This document shows positions 12,687 to 22,432 of a stretch of DNA of 64,000 bases, piece after piece. Position 1 is the stretch's first letter; each line of letters opens with the position of its first letter. The stretch is from Beverwykella pulmonaria (lineage: Eukaryota > Ascomycota > Dothideomycetes > Pleosporales > Melanommataceae): contig BCHH01000011.1 of assembly GCA_001599595.1 (NCBI GenBank), forward strand, positions 393,894 to 457,893, written 5' to 3'. Position numbers and translations under genes: made by a program. The notes beneath the pieces are model-generated. The model saw only the letters and a program-made list of their open reading frames with translations, was not told the origin of the DNA and ran no database searches.

Positions 12687-13489
12687 AATGCAACATACTT
12701 TCCAAAATAGCGACCTTCGAACATTTATGATGGAACTTTTGAGTCACATACTCAAGAAAGCGAAGGATGGACTTTAAAAGGGGGTTTCCAACTCTCGGTA
12801 GGAGCGATCTGAACTAACGAGGAGCTCATACGCATATCAACTAAGCAATGTCAACCATAGTACGCCATCACAGAAGCCCCTACTTCTCACTCTCCTCTAC
12901 ACTGCTTGTATCTGGTTACGAGAATTTTTTTCTAGGTCTGTAGTCCAGGGATCTGTATGAAATGCCCGTTAGTCTTTCACGGCACCCTTTGCAATATGTG
13001 ACGATCCCAAGGTGCTTGATTTTCATTTTCAGTAGTGCCGATCTAAGTAGACTAACTCTGCTACAACTTTCGGACTAGGATCAATGTTCCTGTCTGAATT
13101 TAGTATATCCCATTTCGACATATTCAAAGTGTCGGCACAGGGGTTTACAATCTGATTGACTCCACCTTGGAATAATGTTGTCTAGCAACTGGACCATTAA
13201 AATGAACCTTAGAGACAGTGCAGGACGTACGGAAGCTACAGTCAAGCCAAATGAGGCATTAAGCCCGCACTGGATCTGAACCACGAGCCCTCTAATACGA
13301 AAGAACTAGTATTTGTTTATGCATATCTTGTGCAGCTGCGCTACGAAACCGAATTGCACTCTGGTATATACAAGAGTACTGTTGGAGAGCCGACATGATC
13401 CCTTTACCGCGTTACTAACATTGCCTGCGCGATATTCCGCAATCAAGACCAACTCCCTCATGTCCATTTCTAGCGCAGCTTAACCACTA
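12687..13489. other. Intergenic stretch with a degenerate tRNA-like segment
   Basis: There is no supported gene. On the minus strand, 13350-13272 holds an A-box-like block (from 13343) and a B-box-like block (13282-13272) about 61 bases apart, with a 5-bp stem AATAC/GTATT between them. The T-stem does not pair, so this is at most a tRNA relic or the head of a SINE-like repeat. Confidence 0.35.
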
Positions 13490-15538
13490 TCAAGCACCGA
13501 TGAACGTCGCCATAGCCTCGGAGACACCACCAATGTCCTCGAAAATATGCCAATGACCGACATTTTTAAGCACAATCGGCTCTTTCGCGTTCATCTCCTT
13601 GGAATACCTTTGACACAACTGAGGCGGTGACAACTGGTCCTCATCTCCAGTAATGATGAGTGTCTCAGCTTTCAATTTACCGATATCTAAGACTTGCGTC
13701 GATCCGGCCAACGCTGAGCATGCCTTAGCGTACCCCTCAGGATCTTGTCCCATCAATGCTAATCGTATTGCTGCGATGGCAATAGGATTTTTTGATTTTG
13801 TGTGCGCAGAGGTGCTAGATGCGACTTCGGCATCCACAATAGCAGCCATGCCCTTAGTGCGAGCCGTAGTAGCGCGGGCGCGAGAAACTTGGGAAGCGGC
13901 TTCGGGCAGAGGCGACGGGGGTGGACCGAGGAGGACGATTTTGCCAACAAGACCTGGATTTTGAATAGCGAAGGCCAAGGCGATTAGACATCCAATCGAG
14001 TGAGCGATAATGGTCGCTCCTGATGAGATGCCTGCATGTTGGAGAACACCTTGGACGTCGGCGGCGAAAGATGAGATGCTGAGTGCGTTAAGCGGAGATG
14101 TTGGAGAAAGACCATGTCCTTCAAGATCGAAGAGGTGAAGAGAATGTGAATTGGCGAGGGAAAGCATGCTTATTAAAGGATTCCAGCATTCCAGAGTGCC
14201 GCCAAGACCATGTATGAAGACAACTGGAGGTCCTCCTGCAGTGCCCATTGTTTGGTAGTAGAGCAATTTTTTATTGATCATCGTCAACCCAATGCCATTA
14301 ACAGTCTTGCTCAAGTTTGAGGCCGAAATGGAAGACTTGCTTTTTAGCCGCTCTAGTGTGTAATTCGCAGTATCTGGCGAGGAAATCTTGTTGGTTAAGC
14401 TACCGAGCCCGGTTACTGACACTGTGATCTCATCTCCAGACTTGAGGTAAACGGGGGGGTTCCTGCCAATACCAACACCAGCCGGCTAAGTTCCATTCCT
14501 TATCAGCGGATTCGAGTTAGTTCAGACGGCGAGATGCACTTACAGTTCCAGTGGCAAGTACATCACCAGGCTGTATAGTTTGGCCTTCAGACAGAGTCTT
14601 GATCAGAAATGGTATGGAGAAGATTAAATCTTCTGTTGTACCACTCTGCCTGAGATCACCGTTCACATAGGTCTGCAAATGCAGGACGTGTGGCAGGTCT
14701 TCAGCAGCTACGGCAACTGTACCCTGGTCAGAGAGTCAGTATTTGCTCACATGTACTGCATGTTGGCACATTCGAGGAGAATAACAACAGTGCCTAGGAG
14801 AATGTTTAGGGGTTTGTCGAGGACCTGCTGACAGATACATTACGGTTTAGTAAAGCAAACGTGATACCTTTTGCCTTCTACCCAGATCTGCTACCATCGC
14901 TGCCATTCTTCTCGGACGTGTTAAGATGCAGTAGATGTCTTCGCAGGTACACTTACCATTGGACAGAACGTGTCAGGAGACTTTCCAATAAAGAACTGCT
15001 TATGATCTCGCTGTCTTTCGCGCGCAGTCACATCATTGATTATCGTGTAGCCCCAGACATAGTCCATAGCATCTTTCTCACTAATGCCAAAGCCCACCTT
15101 CCCAATGATAACACCAATCTCTCCCTCGTAGTCCACAGTACTCGTAAACCCTGGATGAAGGTCAATCTCTTCTCCGTTGGCGATGATTGATGTAGATCTT
15201 TTAGTGAAAATGACAGGGTGTGTAGGAATGTCGACTTTGTCCGAGCTATCGAAACCAGAACTGTTGAATTCTTTTGCATGCTCGGAATAGTTCTTTCCAA
15301 CCGCAAGAATGTCGCGGCCAGTAATTGGTGCAAGAACCTTGACTCTCGACACTGACAGTGCATCGCCGTCGGGACGAATCCTGTCCTTTCCTGCCTCAAT
15401 CACTTGGTAGAGATTGGCAATAGGGGTGCCGGAGACGAATGAAAGCGGCTGTATGCTGCCATCACTCTCGTTGAAGTTTCCGATACGTGGGGATCCCGTG
15501 ACTGGGTCGATGAAAGAGATGTATCTGAAAAGGACCAT
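13490..15538 (-). CDS. Fusion of a fumarylacetoacetate-hydrolase-family domain with an alpha/beta hydrolase
   Basis: Exons 15538-14957, 14723-14544 and 14485-13490 join in frame to 585 residues. Residues 1 to about 290 are an FAH-superfamily domain with the metal-site acids E138, E140 (D-Y-E-G-E-I-G) and D169 (I-I-N-D-V-T-A-R), and the T-G-T-P-A-G-V-G-I-G signature across the last intron. Residues 320-585 form an alpha/beta hydrolase with an oxyanion H-G-L-G-G segment, a nucleophile elbow A-H-S-I-G (S417), an acid in G-D-E-D-Q and a catalytic His in N-V-G-H-W-H. FAH enzymes cleave or isomerise C-C bonds in aromatic catabolism, and such hydrolases act on enol-lactones or hydroxydienoates. A two-step ring-cleavage enzyme is a reasonable guess. 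The first intron (233 nt) is unusually long for this window. Confidence 0.8.
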
Positions 15539-17681
15539 GGTGTTTACTTGAATGCCGTCCGTGGTCTCTAGCAGCTTCTCGTGGTCGATACCGGTAGGAT
15601 TTGAAGTAATTAGATTTGAAAGGCAGCCAAAGTATATTTTCTGGTTTTCTATTCAGGAACCGAAGGTCGTTAAGTTGATGTCTGCAATAACGACTTTAGC
15701 GAATGGTAAGTGAAGGAACGGCTATGTTTCTGGAGCCCGCTTGTACCCCGCCCCTGATCTCCGAATTTCGGTAAATCTATCCTTGGCTAGATGTTGCTCC
15801 CGAACACAATAATCGCCCATTACAATTGTGATTTTTACCGCAGCTATTAATTAACTGCAAGCAAGGTGTGGAGAAAGGATACCAAGATGTGTATTGTGTA
15901 TATATGTATGTACACCTGATATATATGACGGACTGATTACTCAGTGGCATATCCACGTGACGGTATGTGTCCTGTGTTTATAAAATGACTGTGTAATCAT
16001 TCACGAGAGCTGTCGAATGCACTAGTTTAGAATAGGACATCAGTCGTGATGCACCTAAACACGGGAATACATGTTTACACTTGTAAGGAGAATTCGCAGG
16101 GCAGGAAAGCATTCCTAGGCTCTAAGAAAACTAAGAAGCCCTGCTCTAAGCAGCCCTACTATATCTGCTAGCAGAGATTTTGCACATTTTTATACTACCT
16201 TAAGACTCCATTGTCATTCTCCTTGGACGTGGCAAAAAAGTAGCAGCGCCATGAATATGGCAATTACAGGCCCTACATTCGTTTCACAAGTATCTAGTTG
16301 CACGACTTTAGTATGTGTTGAATTGCTGCCTTAAGATCATCCCCGGATATCGGATCGGCTTTGCTTCCCTTTCATAATTTCACTGCGCAGTTCCCGCTCC
16401 ACCATTCATCGTTCCTGTATGCGTATGAGAACCGAGACTCGATACCATTGTTCATGATGTCAAGGCAAGCATCTTTGTTTGGCGGTTTGCTATGGTGGCA
16501 TGTAGGTTGAGAGCACGATCGTGAGCCGAAGGCTGAGGTTTCGCGGGCCTGGGACTACAAGACCTATATATTTCGCATGGTATCGGTTAAAGATAATAAT
16601 AATGGTCTAATATCTCTGGTTAAAGGAAGCCAAAACTTGTAATAATCTTTTTGCCTTGCCTGCTTGTTCTTTGACAATCACATCTTCACTTCACCCGGCC
16701 ACGCTTTACTCTCAATGGAAAAGACTCGGCAACTCCTCGTAGGTCTTATTTGCTTGCGATTCAATGATATTATCTTCTGTCATTTATAACCGGAGGAGTT
16801 GCCTGTGACTACATGACTGAACTACTATTACAGCTATGAGTACTTTCACGAGAGCGTGTAGAGAGCTGAGATCGTCTTCTTCATTCTAGCTGCGCACTCT
16901 GGAATAGCGCCTTAGCAGGTTCAAATGCTCGTAGATGAACTGCTCTATAACGACGACATTTATGTGACTGCATGGTCTGAGTTTGGTATCTACTTGAGGT
17001 AGCCTAATTACAGGTTACAATTACAAGATTTAATATATGCTTAGGGTTGTCCTAAGTAGTCATCTGGGAGTAAAAGGTTGGACTACTTCTGCACTTGGTT
17101 CTATGCCAGCTGACACGAGGCGCCTCAATTGGACTTTATCAACGCTACTGGCAAGGAATTGAAGTTCACATGCGTGTCCCACTAGGACTTTGGGAATATC
17201 GCATCATATCTTAAAGATTGGTGCTATAGAGACATGAGTATAGTACTAAGTAGAATTTACATGACGTTGTCACCCACTTACAAGTGTTAGGGAATAAAGA
17301 AGTGCATCTAAAGTTGATGATATGTAGGTGAGAGAAAGCTGTGGAATTCTTGCCAAAGAAGGGAGAATTGTGATTTTGCAAGAGCTATCAAACCTCAAAA
17401 TATAACAGAGGAATAGACAATTAGCAATCACGTACAAAATAAATGCTCAATAGTTAGTCATTCATTTGCAAAGGGTCCCAAAGAAGTTTGCTAGATTATC
17501 TAAGATTACGTTAGTCAGCCTGCTGCAGTATCTTCCCCACTTTTCTAATTGTGCAATAAAAAGGGCACGACTAGCACTAAGGTTGAGTCTTACGCGAGAT
17601 CGTTGTTTCCTCGCTCAAGAATTATGTAAACAAGCATCATTGGATATATTAATAATAATCTGAATTGAAATTTATATGTTC
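15539..17681. other. AT-rich, gene-poor stretch
   Basis: No frame of coding quality is seen. Apart from the LTR-like repeat copy at about 15870-15982, I see no defined element. Stops are dense in all frames. Confidence 0.5.
15870..15982 (-). repeat. LTR-like dispersed repeat, copy 1
   Basis: On the minus strand it reads from an AACACAGGACAC-like start through GTCACGTGG, TGCCACTGA, AATCAGTCCGTCATATAT and ACACAATACACATCTTGG. The same series recurs at about 24167, 30031, 31318 (minus), 39816 and 39896. The order of a CACGTG box, a TATA-like AT run and a downstream C/A-rich segment resembles the promoter part of a fungal LTR. No polyprotein is attached. Confidence 0.6.
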
Positions 17682-17752
17682 GCATCTGTGGTCCAGCGGT
17701 AGGATACTTGCTTCCCAAGCAAGTGGCTCGGGTTCGACTCCCGGCAGACGCA
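17682..17752 (+). tRNA. tRNA-Gly (anticodon CCC)
   Basis: The 71-nt sequence folds as a cloverleaf. The anticodon stem CTTGC/GCAAG pairs perfectly around the loop TTCCCAA, with anticodon CCC at 17714-17716. The T loop is TTCGACT and the discriminator base is A. No intron is present. The acceptor stem has one A-C mismatch at its third pair (A17684), where the usual base would be G. A run of ten T residues follows within 15 bases. Confidence 0.88.
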
Positions 17753-17764
17753 TTACGAGGTTCC

Positions 17765-17774
17765 TTTTTTTTTT
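17765..17774 (+). terminator. RNA polymerase III terminator of the tRNA-Gly gene
   Basis: Ten consecutive T residues begin 12 bases after the tRNA 3' end, which is the standard Pol III stop signal. Confidence 0.8.
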
Positions 17775-19719
17775 GGCCTATTCTCGAAGCTCACCTGTTC
17801 AAGTAACTAAAAGGTATAAAGACTTTTTGACATTTATTTTACTAATCCAGCCAACTTTATAAAGGTGGTGCACCCCGCGAGTTTCCATTATTCTAAGGAA
17901 CTAGCCTTTTCTTGTCATAAGGATCTAATGTCGTGCTTGAGGATCTGTTTGTTGGATGCGCGAATTTACAGGTTTTTTTTACACATTAACTGAATGAAAG
18001 TGGATACTTCATCTGGCGACATGTAAGTTCCTTGTTCTGACAGGGACACAAGAGCTTTTATTATCACACTTGTCCTTAAGTTTATGATGCCAGCAGTTAT
18101 TGCATAATTACAGCAACTTGAGTATCTAGATAACGCAACTCTTCGCTTAATTTCTTGTACATTGTAACCTTCCGGTGGCCTTGGTATGTTAGTTGTGTTC
18201 CTATATCTATCTTTATAATGGGCCTAATTTACAGCTACCGCGCTCATAGGTCTCTTCAACAGGATTCATGAAACTATTTGTGACGACCATATCACATGAC
18301 CTCGCTTATTCCGTGTAACCACGCTGCTGAGCTACCTCATCTCGGCATCTAGTTACCTTGTAATACAGCCCGCTTTCAGCTCTCTGCTCAAATAGCTGCC
18401 CGTCACACTATTGCTTTTCTTTTGTTGGCACTTGCAGCTAGATTCCGTGCATCTCTTACACAAGTCTAAATTGTGGTTGCATTCCTCACTAAGCGCCCAA
18501 CAACAATTGAATGTGTCCGTACAGTGGATGTTGTATTATCACGGTATATCACGTGTATATCACGTGCACCACATGATCTTGGATATCACGTGCACTGTGC
18601 GCTTAGTCACACGTCCCGATTAGTCATAGCTGGATATATATACTCGTCGATTTCCATAGCTTCTAAATCAACTCAGTCCCTGATTTATCTCGTCCATATT
18701 ACGTGACCGCGCACTCCGATATGTATATTACAGAGGTTAATATTACGTGGTGTGACCACGTGAAGTGGCCAGTGCGCTGGGACCGAGCGCGAACAATATG
18801 TGGCCCCTCTTCCCTCGTACGTAGTATATAGAGGCAATCAAAACGAACAGTTACTTGCCCACCCTACTATCCCCGCGCGCTGTGTACACCGTGCAAAACA
18901 TGCTTTGCTCCGCTCACCTTGCTAACACCAAGCTAGCTAGCAAAGTCCATTCAACAGAATGGCACATACCGTTGAAATGGTGCATGTTCTTGTAGTTGTT
19001 GCTTAAGCTCAGGTGGTAAATTTTTAGGGGTACATGTTGTTTCATTTTTCGGACAAGGTCCACATATAAATTGTCTCAACTGAGGACACTTCTCCAGACA
19101 ATAAACCTGGCAACTATCCTTGTTTAGGCAAAGGTCGCAGTGGATTTCTGATTTAGATTGGAATTCAGACTGCAAGAAAAGCTGTGTTATTATTATCAAT
19201 CAGTTTAGCACGAGCCCGCCTTTCCCTCTAAGTTTGCGTTGACTTTCCTTGTCCTTAATACCTACTAATGTCAACAAATCCTGATGCCTTTCTTGTGACG
19301 GCATCCTCAAGGTGAGCAGCAGAAGCAAACTGTATTCCTTGAGGTAAAATAGAAACCAATCTTTCTAATAACCTAAAATAATTAGCATCTGCGTTATGGT
19401 GAATAAATTTACGTTGGCAGTTGTTGCCTATTTATCTGTTGGAGAGCTAGCGACATCTGCTAACATTATTGCTCTACATATAGGTATGTAATAAGGTAAA
19501 AACTAAATAGGGACATAGGGAGGATTCAACTGTCTAGGTTTGTTTACAAACGATACAGGAAGTTCACGGTTGATGCAAAATTCAGGCATACCAGACGGAG
19601 GGAATTTTGCAGTAAGAACACTGAAGATTAAAAAGAAGATCGGCGCATATGTAAGGGGAGATCTATTCCAGCGCATATCACTTTAAGGAAAAACCCAAAT
19701 ACACAGATGCCACTATCGG
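17775..19719. other. Gene-poor stretch with CACGTG clusters and an exon-like cysteine-rich ORF
   Basis: There is no complete gene. Between 18540 and 18775 several CACGTG or ATATCACGTG boxes occur close together, like those in the LTR-like repeats of this window. An isolated cysteine-rich frame at 18970-19169 (minus) is listed separately. Confidence 0.45.
18970..19169 (-). other. Exon-like cysteine-rich open frame
   Basis: The frame is bounded by a good acceptor (TTCTTGCAG, exon from 19169) and a good donor (GTATGT after 18970). It has no ATG of its own. The translation has eight Cys, starting C-D-L-C and including F-I-C-G-P-C-P, with spacing that could bind zinc. No partner exon with convincing coding character was found on either side. 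It may be a leftover exon of a lost gene or of a mobile element. Confidence 0.3.
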
Positions 19720-19727
19720 CGTGAGCT

Positions 19728-20544
19728 CATCGTTTCCAATAGTCAGTTACTAGTAACTATTGTATACATTTGAAGTCGTAACTAAACGTCTCGCCCGACC
19801 GACCGACTGATGGGGGGACAGGGGTACCGTAACTGAGGGCTGTCGTAACGGCTTACTACACAATAGCTCCGTAACTGAAGGGTGTAGTTACTGGAGTAAC
19901 TGGAGTCGTAAACCCCAAATTGTCACCCATATCCTCAATATCCCTCTAGCAGAGATGTGAGCTGTAAGATCGTTTAGGTCCCGCACCCGATATCCCACCC
20001 ACGACGTGAGCAGGGGCTTTTTAGCGTAGTGTATATCGCCCCAGTCCACTGGGAACTCAAGGCCGTTGTTCTGGCCCACTTTGAGGGGGAAGGCCTTCGA
20101 GAGCGACTCGGCCGGAGCCTTGGGTGTTGAGGGCGTCAGGCCCGACGAAACAATGAAGGAGGACATAGAGGGTGTCGGCGAGGTCGCCCTTGCCTTCTCG
20201 AGACGGCAGGACGACGGCGTCGGGTGATGAGGCGCACGATTCTGGGACGTCAAGAAGGACCTCATATTGAAGGGCGTCGGGCTGTGGCCAGGAGAGAGAG
20301 TTGAGTTTATTATGGAGATTTCACGAATCCGGCATCAAATCTCCACAGTTTATCACCGGCACCTTTGGCAAGTCTCATCTCCAGCCTCAACGCCAATAAA
20401 AAGCCTGTATAGGCTAGTTACTGCGGTAACTACAGCCTCATCCATCAGTCAGTTACGGAGGGGGGTCCCCTTACTGACCGACTGCCCAGGAATCCGCCTG
20501 TTAGTAACAGTAACTAACAGTCGGACCGACTATTGGGAACGATA
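19728..20544. mobile_element. Short hAT-like DNA transposon (non-autonomous), 817 bp
   Basis: The left end catcgtttccaatagtc and the reverse complement of the right end tatcgttcccaatagtc match at 15 of 17 positions. A perfect 8-bp target-site duplication, CGTGAGCT, flanks the element at 19720-19727 and 20545-20552, which is typical of the hAT superfamily. Both subterminal regions carry many copies of GTAACTGA/GTTACTG-type motifs in both orientations, as expected of transposase-binding sites. No transposase frame is present. A 126-codon frame on the minus strand (20265-19888) lies inside; I do not recognise it. Confidence 0.82.
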
Positions 20545-20552
20545 CGTGAGCT

Positions 20553-21388
20553 TTGGAGCAGTTCTGCAAATTTTTGTAGTTACTTAAGACTTAGACTTTA
20601 TACTCCGAACGTCATCATACTTTACTTAACACATTACGGTAAGGTTATGTAGGTGGCGCATAATAAGCAAACAAGAAAAACCTAGGGAGGATACTCCCGG
20701 TAGTTGAACAGAAGAAATTAATAAAAGTAGGCAACGCGCTGAACGGTAAGATAACGATGCACTGGAACGACTGCACGATGCGATTGTGAGTCTAATTCTA
20801 AGAGGCTCACTAAACTCGAAGAATTAGTTATAGTTCAACACACACTCGCACAATAACATATATCTACGTCGAGCTTACGCAGACCGATGCGTCAATCTCT
20901 CCTTGATATCTATACCGTCGTTCATACCAAGGTTGACTTATGTTACGGTTATATCACGTGCCATTGTACTAGCCATATATAGGGGTCCTCTTGCGTTGCG
21001 AGTCGTGTCGTTGCTGATGGGGCGGGCCATAAACGATTAATGGGAGGTGCGGCAGAGGTATGTTGTTATTTTACACGTTGTCATAATGAATGGGATTGTA
21101 CTGAAATCGTACAAATATGGTTAATAGCGGAAGAGGAGTTGAGTGGCAGTGATGAAACGACGTGGTAGGGCTTGGGAGTATTTTGTGACAGTAGGCAGAT
21201 CAAAATATAGTGACGGTAGAATAATTCTTCTATGTGCAGTGATAACACGTTTTTCTAATGTATGCACACAAGTCATTCCATATTCTTTTACGATCGGATC
21301 AAATTGGTGTAGGTAGTTAGAGGAACATCCATAATTTATAGATGTTTGAAGAGTACCGTTTCAGCGTCCACTACCGGGTCATGAACAC
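20553..21388. other. Intergenic stretch with an LTR-like fragment
   Basis: No gene is seen. A fragment beginning TGTTACGG at 20941 belongs to the repeat family also found at 30841 and 33283. Confidence 0.5.
20941..21000 (+). repeat. Fragment of the TGTTACGG repeat family
   Basis: It starts TGTTACGGTTATATCACGTG and continues through CCATTGTACTAGC, a TATATA box and a GTCCTCTTGC segment. It then diverges from the two fuller copies on the minus strand at 30841 and 33283. It lacks the second ATATCACGTG box that those copies have. Confidence 0.6.
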
Positions 21389-22432
21389 CTAGACGGTGTA
21401 TCGCAAGGTCATGCGAATGCCGTGGACATGATTTTCCCATCCTCTCCTCTGCAAAATCTTGTGAGCCAGATTCTTTTAACGACAGGAACAACCTACCTTT
21501 GCCCTCGACCAAACGACGATGGTATCACCCTTCTGCAGAGAGTCTATAAAACCCTCACCACTTCCCGCACCTGCATTCCCTTTCCAATGTGGGTTAGCTG
21601 AGCTTCCCCATACAACATGATATCTTTTCACCATCTCGCCTTCAAAAATTGAAGTGCCCCGAGCAACTTGGTTGCCCTGAAGCCACCAGCTACTTTTTCC
21701 TTCTTTTGTCTCATTGAAAGTGTCGGTCTGTGGGCGTTGATTTTCTGGGTATCGAATCGGGTCTTCGTTGATCTCTTTCCATCGATCACGAGCTTCGGCA
21801 GTCCACGTTACGTTCTTCATCTCCTCGCAATGAAGTCGTTGAGGTTCCATCTCCGAGCATGGACGGGGTACCATATTCCAACCCCGATGTTTCGCGTAGA
21901 AGAAGCGTGCAAGCTCGAGATTAGTCCATTCATTTTCCTCAAATGCACCGTATAACGATGGATTATCCGGAGTGTCGTGACGGAAAATAGAGACTTCAAA
22001 CCATGAAGAAGTTTGATATGACCCTGCCCGACCTGTCAGCTCAAACTCTAAACCTATAGACATATTACCTCTCGTGTCTTCAGTAGTCCAGCCCTGGTCA
22101 TGGCTCACGATGGTAAACTCGACTTCCCTCATCTTTGGGTGCTCATCTTCAAATCGGGGATCAGGCTGGGGAAGCTCGGCCCAAAGGTATATGCTCGCAG
22201 TAGAGAATTCGAGCGACCACTCCTCGTCTAACAAAACACTATGGGCAATAGATTCGTGTGTGACTTCGGGCCAGTAACGAGCGAAGTCGAGGATAGCAAG
22301 GACGAGTTCGGCAGGGAAGCCGAGTGAAACAATAATGTAGCGGGCTTCGTGGACCTCGCGCTCGCTGGGGACATAGGACGTTGGCGAATAATGAGACCCA
22401 TCAATGTCCCGGATACTTGATGGCGAGTTCAT
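21389..22432 (-). CDS. Conserved fungal protein of unknown function
   Basis: Exons 22432-21497 and 21448-21389 are joined over a 48-nt intron and give 331 residues. The ATG at 22432 is the first in frame. The middle is rich in beta-type segments with many Trp, for example E-W-S-L-E-F-S and S-S-W-F-E-V-S, and the end reads G-D-T-I-V-V-W-S-R-A-K followed by R-R-G-W-E-N-H-V. This C-terminal pattern (a D-x-I-V-V strand, then G-W-x-N-x-V) is one I associate with a widespread family of uncharacterised ascomycete proteins, sometimes linked to ankyrin or HET-type genes. There is no signal peptide or membrane segment. It stands alone among repeats. Confidence 0.7.
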
